The notes under the pieces: model-generated
Databases searched by the model: none
Seen by the model: only the letters and a program-made list of their open reading frames with translations
Told to the model about the DNA's origin: nothing
Source: a bacterium
GTDB taxonomy: Bacteria; Actinomycetota; Acidimicrobiia; Spongiisociales; JAHEDJ01
Length of the DNA: 63,760 nucleotides
Reading direction: 5' to 3'
Assembly: GCA_024641325.1 (NCBI GenBank)
Contig: JAHEDJ010000008.1
Location: 1 to 63,760, forward strand
Made by a program: the position numbers and the translations under genes
Shown: positions 42,519 to 52,700 of the stretch, piece by piece
Layout of the letters: each line of letters begins with the position of its first letter
How positions within the stretch are numbered: the stretch's first letter is position 1

Positions 42519-43881
42519 TCTCGAGACATCGAAGCGAATACACATAATCGGCGTTGCCGGCGCAGGGATGAGCGCTCTGGCAAAACTGCTCTCACAACTC
42601 GGCCACGAGGTGTCCGGGTCGGATCTCAAAGCAGGTCCCGTTCTTGACCTGCTCGACGGTATCGGGGTTAGAACATGGACCGGTAGCCGGCCGAACGCCG
42701 TCGTTGGAGCCGATCTAGTAGTGGCTTCGTCGGCAGTCCCGGATCACGATCCGGAGGTTGCAGCGGCCCAGGAGCACGGAACGCCGGTCTGGCGGCGGCC
42801 GGCGCTGCTGGAGGCCATGACCCGTTCGATGCCCGCCGTAGGCGCAACCGGCACTCACGGAAAGACATCGACGACCGCGATGCTGATATCGATGCTGCGT
42901 TCTCTCGACCAAGATCCGTCGTTTGTTGTCGGCGGGGAACTCATCGACCTTCGAACCAACGCACATCTCGGTCGGCGCTCACCCTTCGTGATCGAGGCCG
43001 ACGAGGCATTTCGTACATTCGAGTCGCTTCACTTGCAGGGTCTCGTCGTCACGAACGTCGAAGCGGATCACCTCGATCACTTCGGCTCCGTGTATGAGAT
43101 GGAAGACTCCTTCGCCGAAGTGGTGCGGGCAGTCGATGGACCTGCTCTCATCGGCATCGATGATGCCGGGGGGCGCCGTCTAGCTGAACGTACCGGCCGG
43201 CCGACCTACGGCACGGATTCAGCAGCAACATGGCACATCACCGAGGTCGAGGAGCGTTCTATGTCGGTCACGTTTCGGCTCGCCGGCCCAGGATTCGACG
43301 AGTCCGTCACAGTCTCACGACCGGGTCTGCATACCGCCCGGAACGCCTCCGGGGCGATCGCTCTGCTCTCGGAGCTCGGGTTCGACGCAATCGAGGCTGC
43401 GCGAGCTCTCCGCGAGTTCGCCGGAATCCACAGGCGGTTCGAAGTGCGGGCAACGATCGGAGGAGTGACGATCATCGACGACTACGCCCACCATCCCACC
43501 GAGGTTGCCGCCACCGTCCGTACCGCCCTGCACGGAGACTGGGAGCGGGTGTGGGCGGTGTTCCAACCGCATCTGTACAGCAGGACCGAGACGCTTCAGC
43601 GCGAGTTCGGACTGGCGATGTCTGGTTGCGATGTGATCGTGGTGACCGATGTGTTCGGCGCTCGCGAACTGCCCAGGCCGGGAGTGACCGGTGCCCTCGT
43701 CGCCGAAGCGGCGCGTGACCATACCGATGCCGAAGTGCACTATGTTCAGCACCGAAGCGACCTCGCCGTCTTCATTGCAGACCGCCTCCATCCCGGTGAC
43801 CTCGTTCTCACGATGGGAGCCGGTGATATCACGCTTCTTCCCGGCGAACTGGCAGGGGCCCTCTCACGGGATCCCATCTGA
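42511..43881 (+). CDS. murC: UDP-N-acetylmuramate:L-alanine ligase
   Basis: A 456-residue Mur ligase. RIHIIGVAGAGMSALAKLLSQLGHEVSGSD is the MurC N-terminal dinucleotide-like domain. The ATP loop is GTHGKTS (about residue 113). EADEAFRTF, NVEADHLDHFGS and DDYAHHPTEVAATV are typical. It adds the first amino acid. The ATG overlaps the murG stop by 8 bp, and its own TGA shares one base with the murB ATG. Confidence 0.95.
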   Translation: MVDLETSKRIHIIGVAGAGMSALAKLLSQLGHEVSGSDLKAGPVLDLLDGIGVRTWTGSRPNAVVGADLVVASSAVPDHDPEVAAAQEHGTPVWRRPALLEAMTRSMPAVGATGTHGKTSTTAMLISMLRSLDQDPSFVVGGELIDLRTNAHLGRRSPFVIEADEAFRTFESLHLQGLVVTNVEADHLDHFGSVYEMEDSFAEVVRAVDGPALIGIDDAGGRRLAERTGRPTYGTDSAATWHITEVEERSMSVTFRLAGPGFDESVTVSRPGLHTARNASGAIALLSELGFDAIEAARALREFAGIHRRFEVRATIGGVTIIDDYAHHPTEVAATVRTALHGDWERVWAVFQPHLYSRTETLQREFGLAMSGCDVIVVTDVFGARELPRPGVTGALVAEAARDHTDAEVHYVQHRSDLAVFIADRLHPGDLVLTMGAGDITLLPGELAGALSRDPI

Positions 43882-44810
43882 TGGGCTCCTGGCGAGAGCT
43901 GGCAGACCGGAATCGGCTTCTCACCCACGTTCCGCTTGGCCCACTGACGACTTACAAGCTCGGAGGTCCCGCCCGCCTCATGGTCGAGGTTGAAGAACGT
44001 GACGATCTTGTTTCACTGGCGGCCGCCATCGAGGAGACACCACTACCGGTTCTCGTCCTCGGAAGAGGCAGCAATGTCTTGATTTCAGATCGTGGCTTCG
44101 ACGGTGTTGTCGTTCATCTCGGCACCGGTTTCTCGTGGGTGCGATGGCAGGAAGGTTTGGTGTCGGCCGGCGGATCAACGTCTTTGCCCAATCTGGCGCG
44201 GGCGGCGGCGAAGGCCGGGCAGGGCAACCTCGAGTTCTATGTGGGGATTCCTGGTTCGGTCGGCGGTGCGGTACGTATGAATGCCGGATGTCACGGATCT
44301 GAGACTGCCGACGTCCTCGAGAAGGCCGAGGTGTTCGACTTGCTGGACGGAACGCAATCTGCCCGTTCTCCGCTCGACCTGCAACTCGGCTACCGGCAGT
44401 CGAATCTCGGAGACCTCGAAGTCGTCGTATCCGCCAGCTACCACACGGTCCCTGTGGAACCAGACGTTGCCGAAGGCGTGATGCGCGAGGTCGGCAGGTG
44501 GCGGAAGGAGCACCAACCGGGTGGCACGCTGAACGCCGGAAGCGTGTTCAAGAATCCTCCCGGCGACGCAGCCGGCCGCATCATCGACGAGGCCGGCCTC
44601 AAGGGCTACACGGTCGGCAGGGTTTCGGTGTCGCAGAAGCACGGCAACTTCTTCGTGGCCGAACGCACCGCGACGGCCCAGGATGTGCATGATCTGGTGA
44701 TTGCGGTACGAGAGATCGTGCGCGAGCGGTCTGGGGTGGAACTAATTCCCGAAATCCGGTTTGTCGGCGACTTCGATGATGAGCCCGAGCCGCCCCCGGC
44801 GGAGGACTGA
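43881..44810 (+). CDS. murB: UDP-N-acetylenolpyruvoylglucosamine reductase
   Basis: A 309-residue FAD enzyme reducing enolpyruvyl-UDP-GlcNAc to UDP-MurNAc. TTYKLGGPARLMVEV and LGRGSNVLISDRGFDGVVVHL bind FAD; FYVGIPGSVGGAVRMNAGCHG and NAGSVFKNPPGDAAGRIIDEAGLKG carry catalytic residues, and QKHGNFFV follows. This is the type II layout, without the extra Tyr loop of type I. Overlaps murC and ftsQ by one base each (TGATG). Confidence 0.94.
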   Translation: MGSWRELADRNRLLTHVPLGPLTTYKLGGPARLMVEVEERDDLVSLAAAIEETPLPVLVLGRGSNVLISDRGFDGVVVHLGTGFSWVRWQEGLVSAGGSTSLPNLARAAAKAGQGNLEFYVGIPGSVGGAVRMNAGCHGSETADVLEKAEVFDLLDGTQSARSPLDLQLGYRQSNLGDLEVVVSASYHTVPVEPDVAEGVMREVGRWRKEHQPGGTLNAGSVFKNPPGDAAGRIIDEAGLKGYTVGRVSVSQKHGNFFVAERTATAQDVHDLVIAVREIVRERSGVELIPEIRFVGDFDDEPEPPPAED

Positions 44811-45544
44811 TGATCGATCCGAGGATGGATGAGCGCCGGCGGGCAGTCCTCGAAAGCGGAGCCAGGAGGGGAATTCGGCGTGCGCTGATCCTGTTGATCG
44901 TTGTCAGTTTGGGTGCCGGACTCGTATGGCTGCTGCAGTCACCTCTTCTGTCTGTGAGTGAGATCGAGGTGACCGGATCGCTCCGGCAAGACGTCCGTGA
45001 CGCCATAACCCGGGCCGGCATCGAAGAGGGCACGCCTCTCATTCTGGTTCGTATCGGGCGGGCAACCGACGAACTCGAAGCCCTTCCGTGGGTCAGAGCT
45101 GCCACAGTGAAGCGTGTGTTTCCCGATCGCATTGAGATTGCAGTCGATCAACGCCTCGCAGTTGCTTGGATGTGGACGTCCGGAACATTCGCAGTGCTGG
45201 ACATCGAAGGTGTCGTCCTGGAGTACGTTTCAGCAACCGCCGAAGGGGCTCCGGTCCTTCAGTTCGGTGCGCGGCAGATCGAGGTTGGAGGTCAACACAC
45301 GGACCCTTCCGTACTCGGCGGCATCGAGTTCGTCGCAGCAATCAACGGAGCGCTCTCGGGACTAGAACTGCGGGAAGAGGGGGGAGAGCTCTGGGGTTTC
45401 TTCAACGGCCATGAGATTCGTATGGGGCGTCCGGTAGAAATGGCAGCAAAAGCGGCGGCTCTAATGGCAGTGTTGGCAGACGGGCTCCCGACCGGGGCTT
45501 CGATCAACCTGATCGCACCTGCCCGGCCCGCAGTAACGCCATGA
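44810..45544 (+). CDS. ftsQ: Cell division protein FtsQ (POTRA)
   Basis: A 244-residue bitopic protein. A cytoplasmic basic region and one helix (about 24-44: ALILLIVVSLGAGLVWLL) precede an external POTRA domain (LSVSEIEVTGSLRQDVRDAITRAGIEEGTPLILVRIGRATDELEALPWVRAATVKRVFPDRIEIAVDQR). The rest is the FtsQ beta domain, shorter than average. It recruits FtsL and FtsI to the septum. It is followed by a 110-bp gap before ftsZ, the largest in the cluster after the mraZ promoter. Confidence 0.9.
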   Translation: MIDPRMDERRRAVLESGARRGIRRALILLIVVSLGAGLVWLLQSPLLSVSEIEVTGSLRQDVRDAITRAGIEEGTPLILVRIGRATDELEALPWVRAATVKRVFPDRIEIAVDQRLAVAWMWTSGTFAVLDIEGVVLEYVSATAEGAPVLQFGARQIEVGGQHTDPSVLGGIEFVAAINGALSGLELREEGGELWGFFNGHEIRMGRPVEMAAKAAALMAVLADGLPTGASINLIAPARPAVTP

Positions 45545-45654
45545 CTTCTCAAACCAACCATCAAGCTGACGTAGAAGGTTAGGCATTGGGTCTGGATTAG
45601 GCCGAGACATCAAGGTAAAGTTCACCCTGAACCCTTTTCGCTTGGAGCACAGCT
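45545..45654 (+). promoter_or_regulatory. ftsQ-ftsZ intergenic region, possible ftsZ promoter
   Basis: The 110-bp gap is large for this cluster, so ftsZ may have its own promoter. It contains a small inverted repeat GTTCA-CCC-TGAAC (45620-45632), 23 bp before the ftsZ ATG, and TTGGAG as ribosome site about 10 nt before the start. No convincing -10 and -35 pair is visible. Confidence 0.3.
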
Positions 45655-46704
45655 ATGGCCAACAAGAATTTCTCTACGCCTCAGCACTACCTTGCCGTCA
45701 TCAAGGTGGTCGGCGTCGGTGGTGGCGGCGTGAACGCCGTCAACCGCATGATCACTGCGGGAGTGCGGGGCGTTGAGTTCATTGCGGTGAACACCGATGC
45801 CCAGGCGCTCTTGATGTCGGACGCCGATATCAAACTCGACCTCGGGCGTGACATCACACGCGGGTTAGGAGCCGGAGCCAACCCGGAGGTTGGCAGGGCA
45901 GCGTCGGAGGAGCACCGCGAGGAAATCGAAGAGGTGCTCAAGGGAGCCGACATGGTTTTCGTCACTGCCGGCGAGGGGGGCGGAACCGGTACCGGCGGTG
46001 CTCCGGTCGTGGCGGAGATTGCTCGCAATCTGGGCGCGCTCACGGTCGGTGTAGTCACCCGTCCATTCGGATTTGAAGGACGACGCAGGTCGCTGCAAGC
46101 CGAGCAAGGCATCCAGGACCTCCGAGAAGCAGTCGACACCTTGATCGTGATTCCGAACAATCGCTTGCTCGAGATCGCCGACGAGAAGACGCCGATCATT
46201 GAAGCGTTTCAGCTGGCCGATGAGGTGCTCACGAATGGCGTAGCCGGTATCACGGATCTCATCACCACACCCGGCCTGATCAACGTTGACTTCGCAGACG
46301 TCAAGACGGTGATGCAAGACGCCGGAACCGCTGTCATGGGCATCGGCAGAGGCTCGGGAGAGGACCGTGCATCGCAGGCTGCCAACCGGGCTATTGCGAG
46401 CCCTCTCCTCGAAACGTCGATGGAAGGAGCGCGAGGTGTTCTTCTGTCGGTGGCAGGTCCACCCAGCATGTCGCTCTATGAGGTCAACCAGGCGGCTTCT
46501 GCGGTGGCCGAGCATTGCGATGCCGATGCCGACATCATCTTCGGAGCAGTCGTCGATGATGCACTCGGCGAAGAGATCCGGGTCACTGTGATCGCGGCCG
46601 GCTTCGATCAGCGTCGGACGCGGGGCCTCGCGTCGGGGACCCTGTCCGGGCTCGCCAATCAGAAGGACGAGGATCTGGATATCCCGAGCTTCGTCCGGGG
46701 ATGA
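45655..46704 (+). CDS. ftsZ: Cell division GTPase FtsZ
   Basis: A 349-residue tubulin homologue forming the Z ring. [15 protein letters not shown] and the tubulin signature [19 protein letters not shown] bind [13 protein letters not shown] and [22 protein letters not shown] are conserved. The C-terminal peptide DIPSFVRG, the docking site for SepF and other partners, is separated from the GTPase core by only about 20 residues, unusually short. FtsZ of other actinobacteria is usually near 380-400 residues or more. Confidence 0.96.
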   Translation: MANKNFSTPQHYLAVIKVVGVGGGGVNAVNRMITAGVRGVEFIAVNTDAQALLMSDADIKLDLGRDITRGLGAGANPEVGRAASEEHREEIEEVLKGADMVFVTAGEGGGTGTGGAPVVAEIARNLGALTVGVVTRPFGFEGRRRSLQAEQGIQDLREAVDTLIVIPNNRLLEIADEKTPIIEAFQLADEVLTNGVAGITDLITTPGLINVDFADVKTVMQDAGTAVMGIGRGSGEDRASQAANRAIASPLLETSMEGARGVLLSVAGPPSMSLYEVNQAASAVAEHCDADADIIFGAVVDDALGEEIRVTVIAAGFDQRRTRGLASGTLSGLANQKDEDLDIPSFVRG

Positions 46705-47324
46705 TCTTTCCGCCCGGCTATCCGGGTATCGCGTTCACTACTGCCGGCGATGGTGATATGCGCGGCGATCAGGTCGACCGTGACAAGGCGGCCGCCTATC
46801 TCGGTATCCCGCAGCTATGGGCCGTAGTCGACCAGGTGCACGGCTCAACAGTGGTCCGGGCTACCGCAGCGGTGAATTACGGACCTGCCGATGCTTTGTT
46901 CACGACAGAGGCCGATCTTCCCCTTGCCATATTCACTGCCGACTGCCTCGGGGTGGCGCTGATCGCGGACGGTGCAGTCGGAGTAGCCCATGCTGGATGG
47001 CGCGGGGTGGTGGCGGGTGTCGTTCCGAATTTGGTCGAGGCTATGACCGATGCAGGCTTCCCTCCGCTCCGCGCCGGAATCGGTCCGGGTATCAACTCAT
47101 GCTGCTACGAAGTCCGGGCGGATGTAGCAGAGCAGCTGCCGGGGTTCGTTTCCGAGACGACCTGGGGAACCGTGAGTGTCGACCTGCCGAGAGCAGTTCG
47201 GGGACAACTCGGGGCCCTGGAGATATGGGAAGCTGGTGAGTGCACGAAATGCTCGGCCCCATTTCACTCACATCGGGTCAACGCAACACCGGCGAGAATG
47301 GCGACCATCGCATGGATCACGTGA
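46701..47324 (+). CDS. pgeF: Peptidoglycan editing factor PgeF (YfiH, laccase-domain)
   Basis: A 207-residue protein of the Multi-copper polyphenol oxidase-like family. [36 protein letters not shown] and [13 protein letters not shown] give the conserved His-Cys-His zinc or copper ligands. [19 protein letters not shown] is the C-terminal block. Such proteins (PgeF) remove wrongly incorporated L-serine from peptidoglycan precursors. Its start overlaps the ftsZ stop by 4 bp (ATGA). Confidence 0.9.
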   Translation: MIFPPGYPGIAFTTAGDGDMRGDQVDRDKAAAYLGIPQLWAVVDQVHGSTVVRATAAVNYGPADALFTTEADLPLAIFTADCLGVALIADGAVGVAHAGWRGVVAGVVPNLVEAMTDAGFPPLRAGIGPGINSCCYEVRADVAEQLPGFVSETTWGTVSVDLPRAVRGQLGALEIWEAGECTKCSAPFHSHRVNATPARMATIAWIT

Positions 47325-47977
47325 ACCTCGAAGAGACAATGGAGCGGGTGGCCCTGGCGGCGGTCCGGTCGGGCAGACGACCTGAAGACGTCGTTGTCGT
47401 CGCGGTTGGCAAGACATTCTCGCCCGAGGTCCTCATGACGGTCTACGACGCCGGCCATCGCGACTTCGGAGAGAACCGTGCCCAGGAGCTAACAACCAAG
47501 GCGGACCTGCTGCCGGCGGACGTTCGATGGCATTTTGTGGGACCGTTGCAGCGCAACAAGGTTCGGCTCGTTCGCCCTGCCGTTGCTCTGCTCCATTCTA
47601 TGGACCGCGTTGCGCTCGGCGAGGCCTGGTTGAAGGGACCGGGTACGCCCCCTCCCGTGCTCCTCGAGGTGAACATCGGGGAAGAGCCGCAGAAGGCGGG
47701 AGTTTCCCCCGACCGTTCGGGCGAAGTCATCGGGCAGCTGGTCGATCTGGGAGTGGACGTCCGCGGGCTCATGGCCATTCCTCCTCGAGTGGAAACACCC
47801 GGCGACGCCCGCCCCTACTTCCGCAGGATGGTCCAGCTGCGGGAGGCGCTGCAATCCGAATTCCCGCGAATCGAGGAGTTATCGATGGGAATGAGCGGCG
47901 ACTTCGAGGTCGCAATTGAGGAGGGGGCGACGCTCGTACGCGTCGGACAAGCTATCTTTGGGCCGAGAAATCGCTAG
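47312..47977 (+). CDS. yggS: YggS/PLPBP family PLP-binding protein
   Basis: A 221-residue alanine-racemase-fold protein without racemase activity, thought to control pyridoxal phosphate and amino acid homeostasis. The PLP lysine is in VVVVAVGKTFSPE. FGENRAQEL, WHFVGPLQRNKVR, EVNIGEEPQKAGV and LSMGMSGDFEVAIEEGATLVRVGQAIFGPR are family blocks. The frame is open upstream; a GTG at 47321 overlapping the pgeF stop (GTGA) is a competing start, in line with the cluster's coupling style. Confidence 0.9.
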   Translation: MDHVNLEETMERVALAAVRSGRRPEDVVVVAVGKTFSPEVLMTVYDAGHRDFGENRAQELTTKADLLPADVRWHFVGPLQRNKVRLVRPAVALLHSMDRVALGEAWLKGPGTPPPVLLEVNIGEEPQKAGVSPDRSGEVIGQLVDLGVDVRGLMAIPPRVETPGDARPYFRRMVQLREALQSEFPRIEELSMGMSGDFEVAIEEGATLVRVGQAIFGPRNR

Positions 47978-47991
47978 ACATCGAGGAGCAC

Positions 47992-48522
47992 ATGGCTTCG
48001 TTGTGGCAGAAAGCCCTGATGTATCTCGGACTCGTCGACGAGGATCGAGTTGATCAGGAGCCTGAACAATCGGCGCCGGCGCGTACGAGGAGTTCGGTCA
48101 AGACCGTGGAGACTCAGGGGACGCGCGAGCGCGTCGCAGGGCGGCGAGTTGAGCCACCCCCGGTCTCGCGCCGCCCCCAACCGCAATCTTCCAGCAGATC
48201 AACGGGCGCAGTACGTGCCGTTCCTACGATGGAGGCGCAGTCCGACATCATCGAGCCGGCCCATTTTGACGACGCCAAAGTGATCGCCGATCGGCTCCGT
48301 GACCGTGTGCCGGTGGTCTTGAACATGAGAGACACCGATCCGGAAATGGTGCGACGTCTCGTAGATTTCTGTACCGGTCTGACCTACGCGCTCGATGGAT
48401 CGATGAGGAAGATAGACGAAGGTGTGATCCTCGTTCTCCCGCCGCGTGTGTCGCTGGGACGTGAGGAGAAGCGGAGGCTGGCAGAACTCTCTCTATATGC
48501 GCTCGGCGACGAGCAGACCTAA
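47992..48522 (+). CDS. sepF: Cell division protein SepF
   Basis: A 176-residue protein that tethers FtsZ to the membrane in actinobacteria lacking FtsA. An N-terminal amphipathic segment (MASLWQKALMYLGLVDED) binds the membrane, a disordered basic linker follows (about 20-80), then the globular domain ADRLRDRVPVVLNMRDTDPEMVRRLVDFCTGLTYALDGSMRKIDEGVILVLP, which binds the FtsZ tail. GAGGAG precedes the ATG. The lack of ftsA in this cluster agrees with this role. Confidence 0.94.
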   Translation: MASLWQKALMYLGLVDEDRVDQEPEQSAPARTRSSVKTVETQGTRERVAGRRVEPPPVSRRPQPQSSSRSTGAVRAVPTMEAQSDIIEPAHFDDAKVIADRLRDRVPVVLNMRDTDPEMVRRLVDFCTGLTYALDGSMRKIDEGVILVLPPRVSLGREEKRRLAELSLYALGDEQT

Positions 48523-48528
48523 CCGTCC

Positions 48529-48780
48529 ATGACGATTCTCTGTACCCTCATCGATCTGTACGTCCTGATCCTCTTCGGCAGGATCATTCTCAGCTTTTTC
48601 GAGGTTCCGTCGGATCATCCGGTGGGCCGGATTCGCTCGATTCTCGCCTCACTAACCGATCCGATACTCATCCCACTCCGAAGGGTCATTCCTCCGATTC
48701 GGATGGGTCCTGCCGCACTTGATCTCTCTCCGCTCGTTGTTCTGCTTGGACTCAGCCTGCTCCGATCGGTCGTCTGCTGA
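48529..48780 (+). CDS. YggT family membrane protein
   Basis: An 83-residue protein with two hydrophobic helices (LCTLIDLYVLILFGRIILSFF and LVVLLGLSLLRSVV) and the conserved loop IRSILASLTDPILIPLRRVIPPI, which defines YggT. The family is found beside sepF in many bacteria and is connected to division or osmotic responses, but its role is not defined. It is 6 bp after the sepF stop. Confidence 0.9.
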   Translation: MTILCTLIDLYVLILFGRIILSFFEVPSDHPVGRIRSILASLTDPILIPLRRVIPPIRMGPAALDLSPLVVLLGLSLLRSVVC

Positions 48781-48843
48781 GAGCGCTCATCGGCAATAGT
48801 TCTGACTAAGCTCAGCCAACGACCGTCACGAGGATCCGGAGCT

Positions 48844-49752
48844 ATGCCACTGAGCCCAATCGACGTACAACAGCAAACGTTCAAGGTTGCCCTGCGGGGC
48901 TACGCCGAGGACGAGGTCGACGAGTTCCTCGACGAGGTAGTCATCTCATTGCGCGACTTCGAGCAGCGTCTGCGCGATGCACAGGAGCGTGTAGCGGTTC
49001 TCGAGGAACAACTGTCTGCCAACCGCGAAACCGAAGACGCGATGCGTCGGACGTTCCTGGTCGCGCAACGAACCGCAGATGCGATTCTGGAAGAGGCAAA
49101 GGCCGAGTCGGAACGACTCCTCTCCGAAACGCGCGGGGAAGTCGACCGGGTAGCGGGCGAGCAGACCGAGGAAAAGGCGAAGCTGCTCGCCGAGACGGCA
49201 ATGTTGCGCGACCGCGTGCATGGATTGCGGGCATCTCTCTCAGATCTAGCTGCGGGCACCATGAGACGGTTGGACGTGCTCGATGTGGACGCGGTTGCCG
49301 ATCGGATCGCCGCAGTCGCCGATCGCGAAGTGGTTGAGTCGCCGCCGGCCGTCGACAGCACGTTCCCTGAATCGGTGGACCGGTACTCCGCGTCAGAAGA
49401 CCGGTTCTCCGAGTCCGAAGAGTCGATCGACACGGCCCGCCATGCCGGCGATCAGATCGATCTGGATGTTTTGGCGGATCAGGGACTCGCCGCCGTCGAC
49501 GACGCGGTTCTCGGCGAAGTAGATGAAGAAGCAGAAGTAGGTTCCGAAAATGCTTTCGATGGTCAGGCTGCCGGCGACGATGACGGTGAGCCGGGGGAGA
49601 GCTTCATGGGCTTCGAGGACGAGGACTCTGAGGATGAGCCGGACGACGACGCCGAGATCGCCAGGGTCCCCGAGTGGATGACCCGCGATGGCTCTGAGAC
49701 CACCGAATCGCGGCCGCCGTACCGGCGCCCATGGGAGCGAGACGAAGGCTGA
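48844..49752 (+). CDS. divIVA: DivIVA/Wag31 polar growth protein
   Basis: A 302-residue coiled-coil protein. The N-terminal membrane-binding part is LSPIDVQQQTFKVALRGYAEDEVDEFLDEVV, the DivIVA signature. Coiled coil covers about 35-155, followed by a long, strongly acidic tail rich in Asp, Glu and Ser. It binds curved membrane and recruits cell-wall machinery to poles. GGAG precedes the ATG. Last gene of the dcw cluster in this orientation; ileS runs towards it from the other side. Confidence 0.93.
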   Translation: MPLSPIDVQQQTFKVALRGYAEDEVDEFLDEVVISLRDFEQRLRDAQERVAVLEEQLSANRETEDAMRRTFLVAQRTADAILEEAKAESERLLSETRGEVDRVAGEQTEEKAKLLAETAMLRDRVHGLRASLSDLAAGTMRRLDVLDVDAVADRIAAVADREVVESPPAVDSTFPESVDRYSASEDRFSESEESIDTARHAGDQIDLDVLADQGLAAVDDAVLGEVDEEAEVGSENAFDGQAAGDDDGEPGESFMGFEDEDSEDEPDDDAEIARVPEWMTRDGSETTESRPPYRRPWERDEG

Positions 49753-49773
49753 CTCAGATAGAAGGCATTCGGA

Positions 49774-52700
49774 TCAGTCGACCGACCTCTCTAACTGGAG
49801 ACCGAATGAAACCCCCGCCAGGTCAACCGTCTCGGCCAGATTGGTGCGCCGGATGCTCGTCGCCAGAACTTCGTCCCTGATCAAGGCGGCATGAACTTCG
49901 AACGCTGCCGCTATCCGGGGGTCGTTGCTCGACCAGTCAACTTTCACTCGATCCGTTACGTCCAGGTCGAGATCCCGGCGTGCCGTCTGTATGCGGTTCA
50001 CGATCTCACGGGCAAACCCTTCGACCACCAGGTCTTCACTTAGCTCGACGTCGATCGCCACCGAGACGGCACCTTCAGTGGCAACTACGACCCCCGTTTT
50101 GGGAGTCCGTTGCAGCACAACATCGTCGAGGCTGAGTTCGTGACCGGCGACACTGATCGTCGATCCGTCCTGGAGACGGTGTAGGTCGCTCGAGGTGGTG
50201 TCCTGCAGCGCCAGATCGATCGCCTGTACGTCCTTCCCGAACCGCGGGCCCAGAATCTTGAAGTTGGCTCGGGCGGACAATTCGACCAGATCACCCTCAT
50301 CCTCACTGCTGGCAACGACCTTGACGTTCAACTCGTCGGCGATGAGGTCGATGTGGGAGCCAACGGCGTTTGCAACAGTTCGGCTTCTGGTCAGAACGGT
50401 GGCGCTCGCCAGTGGTTGGCGAACCCGCAAACTGTGTTGCTTGCGTATGTTGTGTCCGAGCCGCACCACTGTACGAATTGCCGACATTGCCGCTTCGAGT
50501 TCTTCGTCGATGAGCGATCGGTCGGCCGACGGATAATCGGCCAGGTGAACGGATTCCGGTGCTCCATCATCCTGCGCCACCACCAACTCCTGGTGTAGAT
50601 GCTCTGTGACGAAGGGGAGCACAGGCGCCAGCACTTTCGAGAACATCACCAGGGACTCGTACAACGTGGCGAAGGCCGACAACTTGTCGGCGTCATCGGC
50701 GCTGCGCGTCCGCCAGAACCTTCTGCGTGAGCGGCGAATGTACCAGTTGGTGAGGTCGTCGATGAACGACAACGTTGGCCCGACGACGTTATAGAGGTAA
50801 TAGCCCTCCATCTCGTCGTTCACACGCAGGATGAGGCTCTGAAGCACGCTGAGCAGCCAGCGATCGAGCTCCGGCCTGTCTGCAACGGCAGGTGCCGACC
50901 GGAGGTCGGCCATCGTGATGCCGTCGGCCTCCGCGTAGGTTGTGAAGAACGAGAAGGAGTTCCACAAGGGCAGCAGCACCGTTCGCACGACCTCGCGTAC
51001 GCCGCTCTCGGAAAACCGAAGCGACTCGGCACGCATCAGCGGCGAATCGATCAGATAGGCGCGCAGAGCATCGGCACCATAGGTGTCGAGGATGTTGGTC
51101 GGGTCCGGATAGTTCTTGAGGCTCTTCGACATCTTGCGACCGTCCTCGGCGAGGATCATCCCCGAGACGATGCAGTTCTGAAAGGGCTCTTTGTCGAACA
51201 GAGCAGCCGCCAGGACGACCAGCGTGTAGAACCATCCGCGAGTCTGATCGAGGCTCTCGTTGATGAAGTTGGCCGGGAAGTTGGACTCAAACCAGGCGCG
51301 GTTCTCGAACGGGTAGTGAGGTTGTGCGTAAGGCATGGAACCGGACTCGAACCAGCAGTCGAGAACCTCGGGAACCCGCACCGCCGTGGCCCCGCACTCC
51401 GGGCATGGGAAAGTGACCGGGTCGACGAAGTGTTTGTGCAGGTCGTCGACCCGCACGCCCGACAGGCCCTCGAGTTCGTCGATCGATCCAACGCAGGTTG
51501 TGTGACCGTTCGAACATTCCCACACGGGTATGCAAGATCCCCAATAGCGATTCCGGCTTATTGCCCAATCGCGCGCACCCTCGAGCCAGTTACCGAATCG
51601 TCTCTCTCCGACGTGAGAAGGCACCCAGTGGATGTTCTCGTTCAACTCGACCATACGGTCCTTGAAACTCTCGACTGCGACGAACCAGGTGGGGATCGCT
51701 TTGTAGATCAGAGGGGTCTCGGTGCGCCAGCAGAAGGGGTACGAGTGCCGTATCTGGTCGCGTTTGACGAGAAGGCCCTTCAGCTTGAGAAGATCGATCA
51801 GTTTGGCGTCGGCGTCCTTCACGTACATCCCTGCTACGTCCGGCACCTCGTCGGTGAACCGTGCCTCGGCATCGATCGGATCAACGAGGGTGTCCAGGCC
51901 CGCGGCCTGCAACGTGTAGAAGTCGACTTCTCCATAGGCCGGAGCCATGTGGACGAGGCCGGTACCCTCTTCGGTGCTCGTCTCTGCTGATTCGAGGACC
52001 CGGAACGCTCCGCGGTCGCGTTCTTCGCCGAAGTAGTCGAACGGCGGTTCGTAGGTAGTGCCGACGAGGTCCGAACCTTTGGCTCTGGCGATGATCTCGC
52101 CGCCCTCCGGCCAAAGGGTGTGGACGAGCGCTTCTGCGATCCAGTACTGATCGAGGCCGTCGCGGACGCACACGTAGTCGATGTCTTGTCCTACCGCCAC
52201 AGCCAGATTGCCCGGCAGCGTCCACGGTGTGGTCGTCCAAATCAGCAACCAATCTCCCGGCCGGGCTCCGCCGGTTCCCGAGACGATTCGAAGGCGAACG
52301 GTGATCGCCGGGTCGTCGACGTCGCGGTAGTCCATGTTTGCTTCGAAGTTCGACAGGGGAGTAGTGGCACCCCATGAGTACGGCAGGACCTTGAAGTCCC
52401 GATAGATGAGACCTTTATCCCAGAGCTGCTTGAAGACCCACCAGACAGATTCCATGAAATCCGGATCCATGGTCTTGTAGTCGTTCTCGAAATCGATCCA
52501 GCGGCCGATTCGTTTGGTGATGTCTTCCCACTCTTCAGTGGTTTGGTTGACCATTGCCCGGCAGGCCTCGTTGTATCGATCGACGCCGTATTCCTGGATT
52601 TCGCGCGGGCCGGAGATTCCAAGCTGCTTTTCGACTTCCATCTCTACGGGCAGGCCGTGCGTGTCCCAGCCGAATCTGCGCTCAATGCGGTGACCGCGCA

